Assembly: GCF_011089895.1 (NCBI RefSeq)
Contig: NZ_JAANAT010000001.1
Coordinates: forward strand, 2,976,001-3,040,000
Direction: 5' to 3'
Length of the DNA: 64,000 nucleotides
Source of the DNA: Mucilaginibacter inviolabilis
GTDB lineage: Bacteria > Bacteroidota > Bacteroidia > Sphingobacteriales > Sphingobacteriaceae
In this document: piece by piece, positions 43,767 to 51,638 of the stretch
How positions within the stretch are numbered: position 1 is the first letter of the stretch
Layout: each line of letters opens with the position of its first letter
Position numbers and translations under genes: made by a program
The notes under the pieces: model-generated
Databases searched by the model: none
What the model was told of the DNA's origin: nothing
The model's input: the letters and a program-made list of their open reading frames with translations, nothing else

Positions 43767-45068
43767 TTATCTTGAAATATCTATTTTAACTTTTTTGTTT
43801 TTGATCTTCTCGCCTTTCACCGCTTGTACTGCCCGCTCAATACGGTTACGTTTTACCGCCGCGTATGAAGCGTAATCGTGTACTTCTATTAGCCCTACAT
43901 CTTCCTTATCCAATCCGCCTTTTTTAAGTAGTAGACCCACGATGTCGATCTTATTTACCTTATCTTTTTTACCCGCGGCAATGTACAATGTAGCCCATGG
44001 CGATAACGGTGGTATCACCGGATTCTCGGGCAATTCCTCTATCTCGGGCATTTCTTTTAGATAAGATGGCTTTTCATCGGGCGACAGGATCAGGTATGAT
44101 GTACCCTTCGCATGCATACGAGCCGTACGGCCGTTCCGATGAGTGTAAGCCTCCTCGTTATGCGGCAGTTGATAATGTACCACATGCTCAATCTCGGGTA
44201 TATCCAGTCCACGGGATGCAAGGTCAGTGGTGATGAGTAAACGATGGCTGCCATTCCGGAATTTTAACAAAGCCCGCTCACGGTCCTCCTGTTCCATTCC
44301 GCCGTGAAATATATCATGCGGCAAACCAAGGTCAAACAACAGATCGCTGATGCGTTCAACTGCATCACGATGATTACAAAAAACCAACGTGGCGTTATCG
44401 CCTATTTTACAAATGAGGGCAAACAGCGCATCCAGTTTATCGGCAGCTTCGACTATAACGGCTTTTTGTTTGATATCAGGGGCTGAAGCGGCATTGGTTA
44501 GATAATCCAGTGTGCTGGGCTTTATTATTCCAGTAAAAGCCGGAATCTCCTCCATTTTGGTAGCAGACGTCAGGATGCGTTTTTTAATGGCGGGCATCTG
44601 TTTAATGATATAAGCCATATCCTCCTGAAAACCAAATTCCAGGGCTTTGTCAAATTCGTCGAGTATCAGGGTATGGATGGTATCGGTACTAAAGCTTTCG
44701 CGGCGCAGGTGATGCGCTATGCGGCCAGGCGTACCAATCAATACGGCTGGCGGCTGCGACAGGTTGTTTCGTTCAATTTTTACGGGATGACCACCATAGC
44801 AACAGTTCACTTTAAATCCGCTGCCTATGGCCTTAAAAACCTGCTCTATCTGTAAAGCCAGCTCGCGCGATGGCACCATGATGAGCGCCTGCACTGTTGG
44901 TATTTGAGCATCCAGCAAACTCAATAGTGGCAGTAAAAAACCCAGCGTTTTACCCGAGCCTGTGGGCGACAGCAATATCACATCGCTTTTTTTGGCGGCG
45001 CTGATGGCTGCCTCCTGCATAGGGTTTAACGCGTTTATCTTAAGATTCAGAAGGGCTTGCTTGATCAT
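43767..45068 (-). CDS. dbpA: DEAD-box RNA helicase, DbpA-like
   Basis: A 433-residue RNA helicase. Motifs are SPTGSGKT (Walker A), LILDEFDKAL (motif II as DEFD instead of DEAD), SAT, and HRNGRTAR (motif VI). The C-terminal domain (about residues 355-430, PWATLYIAAGKKDKVNKID to VKIDIS) matches the DbpA RNA-binding domain that docks on helix 92 of 23S rRNA, so a role in 50S assembly is expected. ATG 45068 is chosen. The frame is open to 45218, but that extension reads through a type D repeat and a REP palindrome and is not credible. A shorter DUF1456 gene follows. Confidence 0.92.
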   Translation of the reverse strand: MIKQALLNLKINALNPMQEAAISAAKKSDVILLSPTGSGKTLGFLLPLLSLLDAQIPTVQALIMVPSRELALQIEQVFKAIGSGFKVNCCYGGHPVKIERNNLSQPPAVLIGTPGRIAHHLRRESFSTDTIHTLILDEFDKALEFGFQEDMAYIIKQMPAIKKRILTSATKMEEIPAFTGIIKPSTLDYLTNAASAPDIKQKAVIVEAADKLDALFALICKIGDNATLVFCNHRDAVERISDLLFDLGLPHDIFHGGMEQEDRERALLKFRNGSHRLLITTDLASRGLDIPEIEHVVHYQLPHNEEAYTHRNGRTARMHAKGTSYLILSPDEKPSYLKEMPEIEELPENPVIPPLSPWATLYIAAGKKDKVNKIDIVGLLLKKGGLDKEDVGLIEVHDYASYAAVKRNRIERAVQAVKGEKIKNKKVKIDISR

Positions 45069-45107
45069 TATTTGTGCTGGAGTATGCGGCAAAGATAAGC
45101 TAAATAA

Positions 45108-45170
45108 ACGACTCACCCGGTCATCGCTTCGCTCGACCACCCTCTCTTCACCTGCGGCGGAAAGAGGGTA
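45108..45170. repeat. Dispersed repeat type D, single arm
   Basis: CGACTCACCCGGTCATCGCT and CCACCCTCTCTTCACCTGCG match one arm of the inverted pair at 5742-5909. It lies immediately upstream of the helicase gene, whose frame is open through it. Confidence 0.7.
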
Positions 45171-45179
45171 AAAGCAGTT

Positions 45180-45259
45180 TGTCATGCTGAACGGAGTGAA
45201 GCATCTATTGAGCGCCATCTTTATCGCAGAATAGATCCTTCGCTATGCTCAGGATGACA
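45180..45259. repeat. REP-like palindrome (GTCATGCTGA type)
   Basis: Opens TGTCATGCTGAACGGAGTGA and closes GCTCAGGATGACAAG. It matches 12049-12128 closely, including the inner ATCGCAGAATAGA and CCTTCGCT. Confidence 0.75.
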
Positions 45260-45273
45260 AGAAAAAAGTAGGC

Positions 45274-45347
45274 TGTCATGCTGAGCTCCGTCGAAGCATG
45301 GGGGCCAGGCCTCTGCGCTCGCCCTTCGACAAGCTCAGGGTGACAGG
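45274..45347. repeat. REP-like palindrome, tandem second copy
   Basis: TGTCATGCTGAGCTCCGTCG and AGCTCAGGGTGACAGGCC arms, with CATGGGGGCCAGGCCTCTGC inside. It belongs to the same subtype as 36819-36891 and 59988-60060 and sits 14 bases after the previous copy. Confidence 0.75.
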
Positions 45348-45356
45348 CCATCTTAT

Positions 45357-45638
45357 CTACCCCATTTTCTCCTCTTCTAACTCCTGGTTGGTTTTTTCCT
45401 GTATGTAGGTAGCTATCTCGGCTGCTTGCTCGTGGGTCAGGTCGCCAAAGCCGGTGTATTCCCATTCGCGCAGATCGTCGTCAAAAACAATATCACCCAA
45501 ACCTACTTCTCCCTCACTTAGTTTAAATACACCGGTTATATATAATGCGCCACCCGATATGGTTTGATTTACGGGTTTTATGGTGATGGTACGGTCGCCG
45601 TCATCGGTGTATAACTTATATTCTGCCGGTTTAATCAT
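45357..45638 (-). CDS. Hypothetical protein (93 aa)
   Basis: A 93-residue acidic soluble protein that I cannot assign to a family. The first half is strand-rich (YKLYTDDGDRTITIKPVNQT), the middle has GEVGLGDIVFDDDLREWEY, and the end is a charged helix (HEQAAEIATYIQEKTNQELE). It lies between the pseudouridine synthase gene upstream on the same strand (71-base gap) and the REP pair downstream. Regular codon use supports a real gene. Confidence 0.65.
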   Translation of the reverse strand: MIKPAEYKLYTDDGDRTITIKPVNQTISGGALYITGVFKLSEGEVGLGDIVFDDDLREWEYTGFGDLTHEQAAEIATYIQEKTNQELEEEKMG

Positions 45639-45709
45639 CTTTTATCTGTTTAGGTAAAAGACAATTATCAAGCCATTTTGTTTATTTCATCACCCTAAAG
45701 CTGAAGCTT

Positions 45710-46387
45710 TTACCAACCCATAATTTGCATCACCCGCTTAAATTCAGGCTGCAGACCGGCATCAATTTGTATGGCTTCGCCGCTAACCGGATGGGTAAAT
45801 TCCAGGTGCGAGGCGTGCAGCAGCATGGTTTCCATATCCCAGGTTTCTTTAAACAGTTTGTTCTGCTTGTTACAGCCGTGGGTACGGTCGCCTATAATGG
45901 GATGAAAAATATGACTAAAATGCTTGCGTAACTGGTGCATACGCCCCGTAGTGGGCACAGCCTCCACCAGCGAATAGCGCGATGTAGGATGTTTGCCCAA
46001 AGGCACATCCAGCTCGGCCCGCTTTACGGTAGTATATTGGGTAAAAGCATCTTGCAAAGTACCGTTCTCTTTGCGCAGTGGGTAATCGATATTTTCCTGA
46101 TCAGGGGTATGACCACGAACAATAGCCAGGTATTTTTTGTGTACCTGGTTTTCCATAAACTGTTGCTGCATGGCAATTTCGGCAGGTTTATCCAAGGCGA
46201 ATAACAATATCCCTCCAGTTTTGCGGTCGATACGGTGAGCAGGGTTTACCTTCTGACCTATCTGATCGCGCAGCAATTGCAGGGCAAACTCCGATGCATC
46301 GGCAGCTATGGGCGACCGGTGTACCAGCAATCCGTGTGGTTTATTGATGGCGATAAGATGTTCATCGCGGTATATGATCTCTAACAT
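45710..46387 (-). CDS. truC: RluA-family pseudouridine synthase, TruC-like
   Basis: A 225-residue RNA-modifying enzyme. The catalytic Asp lies in AHRIDRKTGGILLFALDK, the RluA-family motif II, and an N-terminal LEIIYRDEHLIAINKPHGLL is typical. The absence of an S4 domain and the short length fit TruC, which modifies U65 of tRNA. ATG 46387 is chosen over 46417 because homologues start at MLEIIYRDE. It is divergent from the COG4299 gene. TruC versus another small RluA-like enzyme is not fully settled. Confidence 0.88.
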   Translation of the reverse strand: MLEIIYRDEHLIAINKPHGLLVHRSPIAADASEFALQLLRDQIGQKVNPAHRIDRKTGGILLFALDKPAEIAMQQQFMENQVHKKYLAIVRGHTPDQENIDYPLRKENGTLQDAFTQYTTVKRAELDVPLGKHPTSRYSLVEAVPTTGRMHQLRKHFSHIFHPIIGDRTHGCNKQNKLFKETWDMETMLLHASHLEFTHPVSGEAIQIDAGLQPEFKRVMQIMGW

Positions 46388-46520
46388 GCAGCACTCGTTC
46401 AAAACGCGAAGGTACAACGCTGCGTAACAATTTCATTTTACAAAGTATGGTTAACTAAAAAAAATATTTTAAATAGGGTGCTTTTTATATCTTTAGTACC
46501 AACTAAAATCTTTTTGCAAT

Positions 46521-47666
46521 ATGGCCACTAGCGCAACCGCATCAGCAGGCAATGCCGATGATATCAATAAGGCATCAACCCGCTTATTTTCGTTAGACGC
46601 TCTGCGGGGCTTTGATATGTTTTGGATAATGGGCGGCGAGGAGATTTTTCATACCCTGGCCAAAACCACCAAATCGCCATTCTGGGAGGCCATAGCACTA
46701 CAATTCACTCACCCCGACTGGAACGGTTTCCATCTGTACGACCTGATATTTCCACTATTTCTGTTCATGGCAGGTGTATCCACCCCATTCTCGGTAGGCC
46801 GCGAACTGGAAAAGGGTAAAAGTAAAAAACAATTAACCTTAAGAGTGATCAGAAGAGCTGCCATACTGGTGCTTCTTGGTATTGTTTATAATAATGGATT
46901 AAACATTATGCCTATATCGCAAATCCGTTTTGCCAGCGTGCTTGGCCGTATCGGCATTGCCTACATGTTTGCTAATATCATTTACATCTACAGCCGGGAA
47001 CGGATGCAGATGGTATGGTTCTGGGTTTTTATTATTGGCTATTGGTTGCTGCTTAAATTCACCTCGGCACCGGGTTTCCCGCATGGCGATCTGACCATGC
47101 AGGGGAATTTTGCCTCGTATATGGATCGTTTGATATTACCTGGAAAACTGTATTTAGGCATTCATGATCCCGAAGGTTTATTCTCTACCATACCGGCCAT
47201 CAGCACCGGCTTATTGGGTATATTAACCGGTCAGCTTCTGAAAAAAACAGGACTGGCCCAAACCCGTAAAGTAGCTATTATGGCGGTTACCGGGGTCATA
47301 TTCCTGATCATAGCACAGATCTGGAACCTGGATTTTCCGATCAATAAAAATCTGTGGACAAGCTCATTTGTGATGCAGGTGGGCGGTTTGAGCTTGTTGT
47401 TGATGGCCCTGTTTTATTATGTGATTGATGTGCTGGGTTATCAAAAATGGGCCTTCTTTTTCAGGGTCATCGGCATGAACTCCATCCTCATCTATATTTC
47501 CGGACATTTTATCAAGTGGCAATTCACCAGCAATGCTTTTTTTGGCTGGATAGGGCAGTTGGTTGGTGATCCATACAATATTGTGGTGATGGCCGTTTGC
47601 TTTATCCTGGTGAAATGGGTTTTTCTATATTATTTGTACCAGAAGAAGACATTTTTGCGGGTGTGA
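46521..47666 (+). CDS. COG4299 membrane protein (DUF5009/HGSNAT-like acyltransferase), first paralogue
   Basis: Multi-pass inner-membrane protein of 381 residues related to heparan-alpha-glucosaminide N-acetyltransferase and NagX. It has the N-terminal signature RLFSLDALRGFDMFWIMGGE, PLFLFMAGVSTPFSVG and about ten hydrophobic helices, ending ILVKWVFLYYLYQKKTFLRV. Members are predicted to transfer acetyl groups across the membrane to amino sugars. A distant paralogue lies 2.8 kb downstream beside a chitinase. It is convergent with rlmF across an inverted repeat. Confidence 0.87.
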   Translation: MATSATASAGNADDINKASTRLFSLDALRGFDMFWIMGGEEIFHTLAKTTKSPFWEAIALQFTHPDWNGFHLYDLIFPLFLFMAGVSTPFSVGRELEKGKSKKQLTLRVIRRAAILVLLGIVYNNGLNIMPISQIRFASVLGRIGIAYMFANIIYIYSRERMQMVWFWVFIIGYWLLLKFTSAPGFPHGDLTMQGNFASYMDRLILPGKLYLGIHDPEGLFSTIPAISTGLLGILTGQLLKKTGLAQTRKVAIMAVTGVIFLIIAQIWNLDFPINKNLWTSSFVMQVGGLSLLLMALFYYVIDVLGYQKWAFFFRVIGMNSILIYISGHFIKWQFTSNAFFGWIGQLVGDPYNIVVMAVCFILVKWVFLYYLYQKKTFLRV

Positions 47667-47865
47667 CCGTTGATGGTTCTGATGACGTTGATTTCGTTGA
47701 TTATCTGAACCTTGATTTTTAGGATTAAGGGATCTCCACGATTTACTTATGCAAATCAAAATCCTATAATCTGATAAATCCCATAAATCATAGTTCAGAC
47801 AAAATCTATTTAATCAAGGTTCAGACAAATATCAGCGAAATCAACGCAATCAAAATAATCAACGG
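47667..47865. repeat. Long inverted repeat between convergent genes
   Basis: Arms of about 55 bases (47667-47721 and 47810-47865) share CCGTTGAT, CGTTGATTTCG and TCTGAACCTTGATT in inverted order. The central ~88 bases hold AGGATTAAGGGAT and GATAAATCCCATAAAT. The right arm overlaps the end of rlmF. It may terminate both genes and resembles dispersed AACCTTGATT palindromes known in Bacteroidota. Confidence 0.65.
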
Positions 47866-48812
47866 TGCTGTTCTTCCGGTGTAAAAAATGTCCAGGCCAT
47901 AATACGGCTAACTTTTTGACCTTGCGACATATTGATGGTTTGCACTTCCTTGGCGCCAGCCTTTTGCAGGGCATTGTACAAAATACGCAGATTTTCTTTT
48001 TTGGATACCAACGAGGTGAACCATAAGCATTGTTTGGCAAAGCGGGTGCTCTGGGTAGCCATCTGTTTTAAAAACGCGGCCTCGCCACCGGGGTACCATA
48101 ATTCGGTATTCTGACCGCCAAAGTTTAATAGCGGTTCTTCTTTGCCCTTCGCGGTATGCAGGCCAAGGTTATTCCATTTACGACGCGATCCTTCAGCAGC
48201 TTCCCTTACAGATGCATGAAACGGAGGATTGCAGACTGTCAGATCGAAAAACTCACCCGGCTTTATAGCAAACGTAAAAATATCAGCCCGGTGCTTTTGC
48301 AGGCGTAATTCAACGGTCTTTTTCAACTGATCATTACTATCAATGATCTTTTGTGCCGATTCAATAGCCGCCTCGTCGATATCTACCCCAACAAAGCTCC
48401 AACCGTATTCTTGTACGCCAATGATGGGATAAACACAGTTGGCGCCTACACCGATATCCAGCACCCGCACCTTTTTGCCTTTGCGTACCACACCACCGTT
48501 TGAAGTAGCCAACAGATCAGCCACGTAATGGATATAATCGGCCCGGCCGGGTATCGGCGGGCACAAATAACCTTCGGGAATATCCCAGCTGGCAATGCGA
48601 TAATGATGCTTTAGCAATGCTTTGTTCAGCATTTTTACCGCATCGGGGTTGGCAAAATTGATGGTTTGGTTATCGTATTGATTTACCGTAACAAAAGGCC
48701 GTAAGGCCGGCGTGGCCCGCATCAGCGCTTTAAAATCGTATCCCAGGCGGTGCTGGTTACGCGGATGCATGGTTTCTTTTGCTTCGGGTTGGTTTGGGGC
48801 TGATTCTGGCAA
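47859..48812 (-). CDS. rlmF: 23S rRNA (adenine-1618-N6)-methyltransferase RlmF
   Basis: SAM-dependent rRNA methyltransferase of 317 residues. N-terminal HPRNQHRLGYDFKALM and NFANPDAVKMLNKALLKHHY are RlmF hallmarks. The SAM motif VRVLDIGVGANCVYPIIG (about residue 150) and the N6-adenine catalytic motif VCNPPFH (about residue 205) are intact. An alternative start at MHPRNQHR would remove 14 residues rich in Pro/Glu. A MazG-like gene precedes it by 20 bases on the same strand, so the two are co-transcribed. Confidence 0.94.
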   Translation of the reverse strand: MPESAPNQPEAKETMHPRNQHRLGYDFKALMRATPALRPFVTVNQYDNQTINFANPDAVKMLNKALLKHHYRIASWDIPEGYLCPPIPGRADYIHYVADLLATSNGGVVRKGKKVRVLDIGVGANCVYPIIGVQEYGWSFVGVDIDEAAIESAQKIIDSNDQLKKTVELRLQKHRADIFTFAIKPGEFFDLTVCNPPFHASVREAAEGSRRKWNNLGLHTAKGKEEPLLNFGGQNTELWYPGGEAAFLKQMATQSTRFAKQCLWFTSLVSKKENLRILYNALQKAGAKEVQTINMSQGQKVSRIMAWTFFTPEEQHR

Positions 48813-48832
48813 GTTTTTTATTTTAAGTATGG

Positions 48833-49306
48833 TTATCCTACAATGCTGCCCAGATTGGCAGGTGAATAATTGATTGATTTCAGGGTTTTGTTATCCGATG
48901 TACGGTAAACCAAAAATAATCCATCAATCTCTTTATAGTGTGATTCGGTACCGGCTGTATTACGGTAATGTTCAATAGTTTGGTTAGCCTCTTCAACGGT
49001 TTTGCAGGCTTTGCTCATATTGGAGCGATGCACTTCGTCAAATAACTCTTTAAACTTTTGACCCAGTCCAAATTCCAGTACTGCACCCGATAGCACATAT
49101 TGCAAATCGCAAAGGGCATCTGCTACCTCCACCAGGTTGTTATCATCAACCGCTTGTTGCAGCTCCTTTAGCTCTTCTGCCAATAGTTCAATGCGCAATT
49201 GACTGCGTTCTTTGGAAGGAATAGCCGGTTCGGCAACAATGGGGTGTTTAAAAGTGGTATGAAATTCCGCTACCTGGTTTAAGGAGTTTAAATCTTTGAT
49301 CATCAT
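48833..49306 (-). CDS. MazG/PRA-PH-like nucleotide pyrophosphohydrolase
   Basis: A 157-residue all-helical protein. RIELLAEELKELQQAVDDNN and VEVADALCDLQYVLSGAVLE provide the ExxE and ExxD metal-binding pairs of the all-alpha NTP pyrophosphohydrolase superfamily. It should hydrolyse a nucleoside triphosphate to monophosphate and pyrophosphate. The C-terminal third (HYKEIDGLFLVYRTSDNKTL) resembles a COG4696-type extension. It heads an operon with rlmF. Confidence 0.85.
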   Translation of the reverse strand: MMIKDLNSLNQVAEFHTTFKHPIVAEPAIPSKERSQLRIELLAEELKELQQAVDDNNLVEVADALCDLQYVLSGAVLEFGLGQKFKELFDEVHRSNMSKACKTVEEANQTIEHYRNTAGTESHYKEIDGLFLVYRTSDNKTLKSINYSPANLGSIVG

Positions 49307-49654
49307 ATAAAAACAATATAAGCGCTGCTAAGTTATCAATTAACCCAAAAGCTTTCAAAAAATGATTGTTCACAAAAAGCAAAATGTCGCATGATACAAT
49401 CATTTATATCATACATATTCATTAATCCAACCATCATAAAATCTGGTTAAGCTGATTAATAATATACAATTAATATTAAAAGCTAATGGTAGATCGCTAA
49501 AAATGAACATAATAGTCAATTTATCTTGTTAATAATTAATTAACATTAACTATCTTTATTAACATAAACATAATATTAAAATCACTGTTTATTAACTTAG
49601 CTTTGTGCCGAAAATTAATTTCAAAAAACACTCAGAATTTCCTTGTCCAGTAAT
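49307..49654. other. AT-rich leader region of the histone H1-like gene
   Basis: About 350 bases with no reading frame between divergent genes, very AT-rich. An inverted ATGATTGT / ACAATCAT pair occurs at about 49363 and 49399. Long A/T tracts suggest curved DNA. Promoter element noted separately. Confidence 0.5.
49598..49605 (+). promoter_or_regulatory. Candidate -7 promoter element of the H1-like gene
   Basis: TAGCTTTG matches TAnnTTTG exactly, 49 bases upstream of the ATG at 49655. The -33 TTTG was not found. Confidence 0.4.
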
Positions 49655-50092
49655 ATGAAAAACGATAAAAATAAGACAGCCACTAAAGAAGCCCGTAAGG
49701 CTCTTAAGAAACAATTAAACGATAAACTGTTTGCACAGATCAAAACCGTAGTAAGCGAATTTGAATCAGACCTAAAAAAGGTGAACAAAGCTATTGAAAA
49801 AGCCTCAAAAAACCTGGCCAAAACATTAGCTGCAAAAATTGGTGAAAACACGGCTCCTGCTAAAAAAGTAGCAGTTCCACAAGCACTTGTTACCAAAGAC
49901 AAAAAAGTAGCAGTTCCACAAGCGCTTGCTGCTAAAGATAAAAAAGTAGCAGTTCCACAGGCACTTGCCACTAAAACGGCTGCAGCGCCAAAAGTTGCCG
50001 CCGCTAAAAAACCGGCAGCGACACCGGCTCCAGCTCCTGCAAAAACCGCAGCCAAACCAGCTGCAAAAAAGGAAACAACACCTAAAGCGTAA
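49655..50092 (+). CDS. Histone H1-like Lys/Ala/Pro-rich protein
   Basis: A 145-residue highly basic protein. The N-terminal half is a charged helix (KKQLNDKLFAQIKTVVSEFE and following) and the C-terminal half is a disordered Lys/Ala/Pro tail like eukaryotic H1 and bacterial Hc1/AlgP. Three tandem units of KKVAVPQAL plus four residues (13 codons, about 49861-49977) mark recent expansion. Likely a nucleoid-associated DNA-binding protein. ATG 49655 is chosen over TTG 49643. It is monocistronic, with a strong terminator after it. Confidence 0.8.
   Translation: MKNDKNKTATKEARKALKKQLNDKLFAQIKTVVSEFESDLKKVNKAIEKASKNLAKTLAAKIGENTAPAKKVAVPQALVTKDKKVAVPQALAAKDKKVAVPQALATKTAAAPKVAAAKKPAATPAPAPAKTAAKPAAKKETTPKA
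49861..49977 (+). repeat. Tandem 39-bp coding repeat, three units
   Basis: Three consecutive 39-base units, each containing AAAAAAGTAGCAGTTCCACA and CTTG. They encode the KKVAVPQAL repeat of the H1-like protein. The units are nearly identical at DNA level, so copy number may vary between strains. Confidence 0.85.
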
Positions 50093-50128
50093 GTTTTATA
50101 TAACTATATACAGAGTATAATTATGCTC

Positions 50129-50169
50129 AAAAATAAGCAAGACCCGAAAAGAGTCTTGCTTATTTTTTT
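50129..50169 (+). terminator. Strong intrinsic terminator after the H1-like gene
   Basis: 15-bp stem AAAAATAAGCAAGAC / GTCTTGCTTATTTTT with a nine-base loop and T-run. The 338-base spacer 50093-50430 otherwise holds the 19-bp shared motif at 50247-50265. Confidence 0.9.
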
Positions 50170-50246
50170 GCCAAATTTCTATCTTAAGCCGTCACCAATA
50201 TCAACTACTAAACCTGTTTACCCCTCGCATTCCGCCTGTTTCTACC

Positions 50247-50265
50247 TATCGTAGTGGTAAAGTAG
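50247..50265 (-). promoter_or_regulatory. 19-bp shared promoter motif, copy 1
   Basis: The minus strand reads CTACTTTACCACTACGATA, identical to the plus strand at 55192-55210. It lies 166 bases upstream of the second COG4299 gene. Two CTAC tetramers are 11 bases apart, one helical turn. Confidence 0.55.
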
Positions 50266-50430
50266 TGCCCAATTAATACAATCCGGATCATTTCCCTTTT
50301 AGATTTGCTTGAAGGCATATAAAACAAATTTGCTTAACTTATACTCGTGTATTGATCTGCATAAAGCAAACCTGGTTGGCTAAAAGTTAATACACGTACC
50401 TATTCATATTTCACAGTTAAACCCTTTTAA

Positions 50431-51603
50431 ATGCAACAGCTACCTAAGCGCCTTTTATCTATCGATGTGCTGCGAGCCATCACTATGCTATTGATGATAT
50501 TTGTTAACGACGCCAGCGGTGTAAAAAACATCCCCGGATGGATAGACCATGCACCGGGTAAAGCAGATGCCATGGGTTTTGCCGATACCATATTCCCGGC
50601 GTTCCTTTTCATTGTAGGTTTGTCGTTACCCTTCGCTATCAAAAACAGGCTCAATAAAGGCGATTCTTTCACCTCTATTTTAATATACATACTTACCCGC
50701 AGTGCGGCATTGCTCATCATGGGGTTTTATCATGTAAACCTGGAAAGCTACAGCAATACTTCTGTGTTACCCAAAGCACTTTGGGCGATATTGATTACGC
50801 TGGCCTTTTTCCTGATATGGCTGGATTATCCCGAAACCATGGCCAAAGCCAAAAGATACACTTTACAAGGACTAGGGATAGCCATACTAATTGCCATGGC
50901 CGTTGTATATAAAGGGAATGACGACGGCGAAATTACCGGTATGCGCCCCGAATGGTGGGGAATACTGGGCATTATTGGCTGGGCCTATCTTATATGTGCC
51001 ATTGTTTACTTACTGGCAAAAGGCAAACTGAACATTATTCTTCCGATACTGCTGTTATTTGTAGCTATCAATATAGCCCGGCATACTGGCATCATCCATA
51101 AAAGATTATTCCTGATCGGCGATGCCTCATCACTCTGTTTAACCATGGGCGGCATTGTAATATCAGAGTTATATGCACGCCTGGTTACTCTTGGCAAAAC
51201 GCAGCGCATGTGGCTCATTTTTGGGCTTACTGGTGTAGTGTTAATCGTATTAGGATTGGTGATACGCCCCTACACGCAAGGCATCTCCAAGATCCGCTCT
51301 ACTCCTGCCTGGATATTTATTTGCAGTGGTATTACCATCCTGGTATTTGAGCTGATGATTTACCTGGTTGATGTAAAGGGCAAAAAAAATTGGTTCAAAT
51401 GGATATGGCCAGCGGGTACCAGTACGCTTACCTGTTACCTGATGCCTTATTTCCAGGTTTTTCTGCTGATGCTTTTCCATATTAATTATCCGGATATTTT
51501 CAATTCGGGCATTATCGGCCTGGCCCGTTCTATGGCCACCGCGTTTATATTGATTGCCCTCGTTGGACTGATGGAAAAAAAGCGGATCAGACTCAAAATC
51601 TAA
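50431..51603 (+). CDS. COG4299 membrane protein (DUF5009/HGSNAT-like acyltransferase), second paralogue
   Basis: A 390-residue multi-pass membrane protein with the same N-terminal pattern as its paralogue at 46.5 kb: RLLSIDVLRAITMLLMIFVN and FPAFLFIVGLSLPFAIKNRL. About ten hydrophobic helices follow. The position, 35 bases before a GH18 chitinase, fits acetylation or handling of chitin-derived amino sugars, as for NagX-like proteins; this is inference. A 19-bp motif shared with the ThuA promoter lies upstream. Confidence 0.87.
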   Translation: MQQLPKRLLSIDVLRAITMLLMIFVNDASGVKNIPGWIDHAPGKADAMGFADTIFPAFLFIVGLSLPFAIKNRLNKGDSFTSILIYILTRSAALLIMGFYHVNLESYSNTSVLPKALWAILITLAFFLIWLDYPETMAKAKRYTLQGLGIAILIAMAVVYKGNDDGEITGMRPEWWGILGIIGWAYLICAIVYLLAKGKLNIILPILLLFVAINIARHTGIIHKRLFLIGDASSLCLTMGGIVISELYARLVTLGKTQRMWLIFGLTGVVLIVLGLVIRPYTQGISKIRSTPAWIFICSGITILVFELMIYLVDVKGKKNWFKWIWPAGTSTLTCYLMPYFQVFLLMLFHINYPDIFNSGIIGLARSMATAFILIALVGLMEKKRIRLKI

Positions 51604-51638
51604 TAAACACTTATACCATACTTAAACCTCATTATAAA

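Noticed and set aside
45069-45218. N-terminal 50 residues of the helicase frame
   Set aside because: They are encoded by a REP palindrome and a type D repeat arm. Helicase homologues begin at the Q-motif region downstream of ATG 45068.
49861-49977. Possible CRISPR-like array
   Set aside because: Three units are contiguous with no spacers and are in frame in a coding sequence, with no cas genes in the window.
49621-50055. Minus-strand frame opposite the H1-like gene with repeated SACGTATFLSL
   Set aside because: It is a shadow of the Lys/Ala tandem repeat on the other strand. Composition and lack of any start context argue against it.
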